NCBI GenBank assembly: GCA_002293475.1
Contig: DBDG01000016.1
Location: 1-6,541 of the forward strand
Length of the DNA: 6,541 bases
Origin: Lachnospiraceae bacterium UBA938
GTDB taxonomy: Bacteria; Bacillota; Clostridia; Lachnospirales; Lachnospiraceae
Direction of reading: 5' to 3'
In this document: piece after piece, positions 6,211 to 6,541 of the stretch
How positions within the stretch are numbered: position 1 is the first letter of the stretch
Layout: every line of letters begins with the position of its first letter
The notes under the pieces: model-generated
Databases searched by the model: none
The model's input: the letters and a program-made list of their open reading frames with translations, nothing else
Told to the model about the DNA's origin: nothing
Program-made: the position numbers and the translations under genes

Positions 6211-6468
6211 ATGCAGCAATTAGAGTATACAGTCACCGATCCGGTCGGCTTTCACGCCCGCCCGGCCGGCCTGTTTGTAAAGGAAGCCGCCAAGTACAAA
6301 AGTAAGATTACCGTCAGCTGCGGAGAGAAAAGTGCGGCGGCCAGCAAGCTGTTTGCGCTGATGGCCTTGGGAGTAAGATGTGGCGCAGTCATTGCCTGTC
6401 AGATTGAAGGTGAAGATGAAGCGGAAGCGGCAGAAGGAATCCGGCAGTTTTTAGAGCAGAATCTATAA
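6211..6468 (+). CDS. ptsH: HPr phosphocarrier protein, with Ser46 replaced by Lys
   Basis: Small cytosolic phosphocarrier of 85 residues, the usual HPr length. It takes phosphate from enzyme I on H15 and delivers it to EIIA. The active site is intact: V12-G-F-H15-A-R17-P18-A. The regulatory helix reads SAAASKLFALMALGV. Numbered from H15, position 46 is Lys and Ser is at 45, whereas B. subtilis has KS-IMGVMSLGI and E. coli KS-LFKL with Ser at 46. I read codons agc (45) and aag (46) directly, so this is not a frame error. The ATG has AAAGGAG at 6199-6205, 5 nt upstream. It is the last visible gene of the operon. General phosphocarrier function is secure; the usual HPr-kinase control of catabolite repression is doubtful. 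Confidence 0.95.
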   Translation: MQQLEYTVTDPVGFHARPAGLFVKEAAKYKSKITVSCGEKSAAASKLFALMALGVRCGAVIACQIEGEDEAEAAEGIRQFLEQNL

Positions 6469-6541
6469 ATTATTTTTACTAGAATTAAGGCCATTTACCG
6501 GCGCGTTCCCCGCCACTTGCCAGCCAGAAGAGATGATTTTC
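6469..6541. other. Right-edge stretch, no feature called
   Basis: These 73 nt after ptsH contain a short T-run (6473-6477) but no adjacent strong hairpin, so no terminator is called. GGCG...CGCC near 6499-6513 could form only a 4-bp stem. On the minus strand all three frames are open for at least 14 codons inward from the edge, so the tail of a convergent gene is possible but its frame cannot be chosen. Confidence 0.4.

Noticed and set aside
6469..6541. Terminator after ptsH and the tail of a convergent minus-strand gene
   Set aside because: The T-run lacks an adjacent stem, the GGCG/CGCC stem is only 4 bp, and three minus-strand frames are equally plausible over a very short stretch.
1..6541. 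Mobile elements, CRISPR arrays, tRNA or rRNA genes, defence systems
   Set aside because: No transposase, terminal inverted repeats, regularly spaced direct repeats or RNA-gene signatures were found. All large reading frames are explained by the protease and PTS genes.

Overview
The window looks like Bacillota (low-GC Gram-positive lineage) chromosome. The evidence is a LicT/BglG-type antiterminator with its RNA target, strong AGGAGG-like ribosome binding sites, a 17-bp-spaced sigma-A type promoter, and an antiterminator-crr-ptsI-ptsH gene order. Genes are of roughly balanced GC and the central spacer is clearly AT-rich. The secreted protease carries an Asp-rich calcium-binding module that I associate with Gram-negative secreted proteins and with diderm Firmicutes. 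A Negativicutes-like host is therefore possible, but the window does not prove it.

Layout. Positions 1-2722 (minus strand) hold a large secreted subtilisin-like (S8) serine protease. It is open at the left edge, with 907 codons visible and no internal stop. Positions 2723-3117 are an AT-rich divergent spacer. On the plus strand it holds a good promoter (2921-2949), a LicT-type ribonucleic antiterminator (RAT, 2999-3025) and an overlapping intrinsic terminator (3020-3070). Positions 3118-6468 (plus strand) are a four-gene operon: antiterminator (licT-like), EIIA-Glc (crr), enzyme I (ptsI) and HPr (ptsH), with gaps of 36-46 nt. Positions 6469-6541 hold nothing I can call.

How it works together. 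Enzyme I takes phosphate from PEP and passes it to HPr, then to EIIA-Glc, and then to sugar permeases (EIIB/EIIC) that are not in this window. The first gene encodes the RNA-binding protein expected to bind the RAT in its own leader. That binding would prevent the terminator from forming and allow transcription of the whole general PTS operon, making a positive autoregulatory loop on the phosphorelay itself.

The most interesting points are two regulatory residue losses in one operon. PRD2 of the antiterminator has Asn and Ser where LicT has its two phosphorylatable histidines. HPr keeps His15 but has Lys at position 46, with Ser moved to 45, so the standard HPr-kinase/CcpA regulatory serine is absent. 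Together they suggest an operon freed from the usual HPr-based catabolite control. This is an inference from alignment by eye to remembered family sequences.
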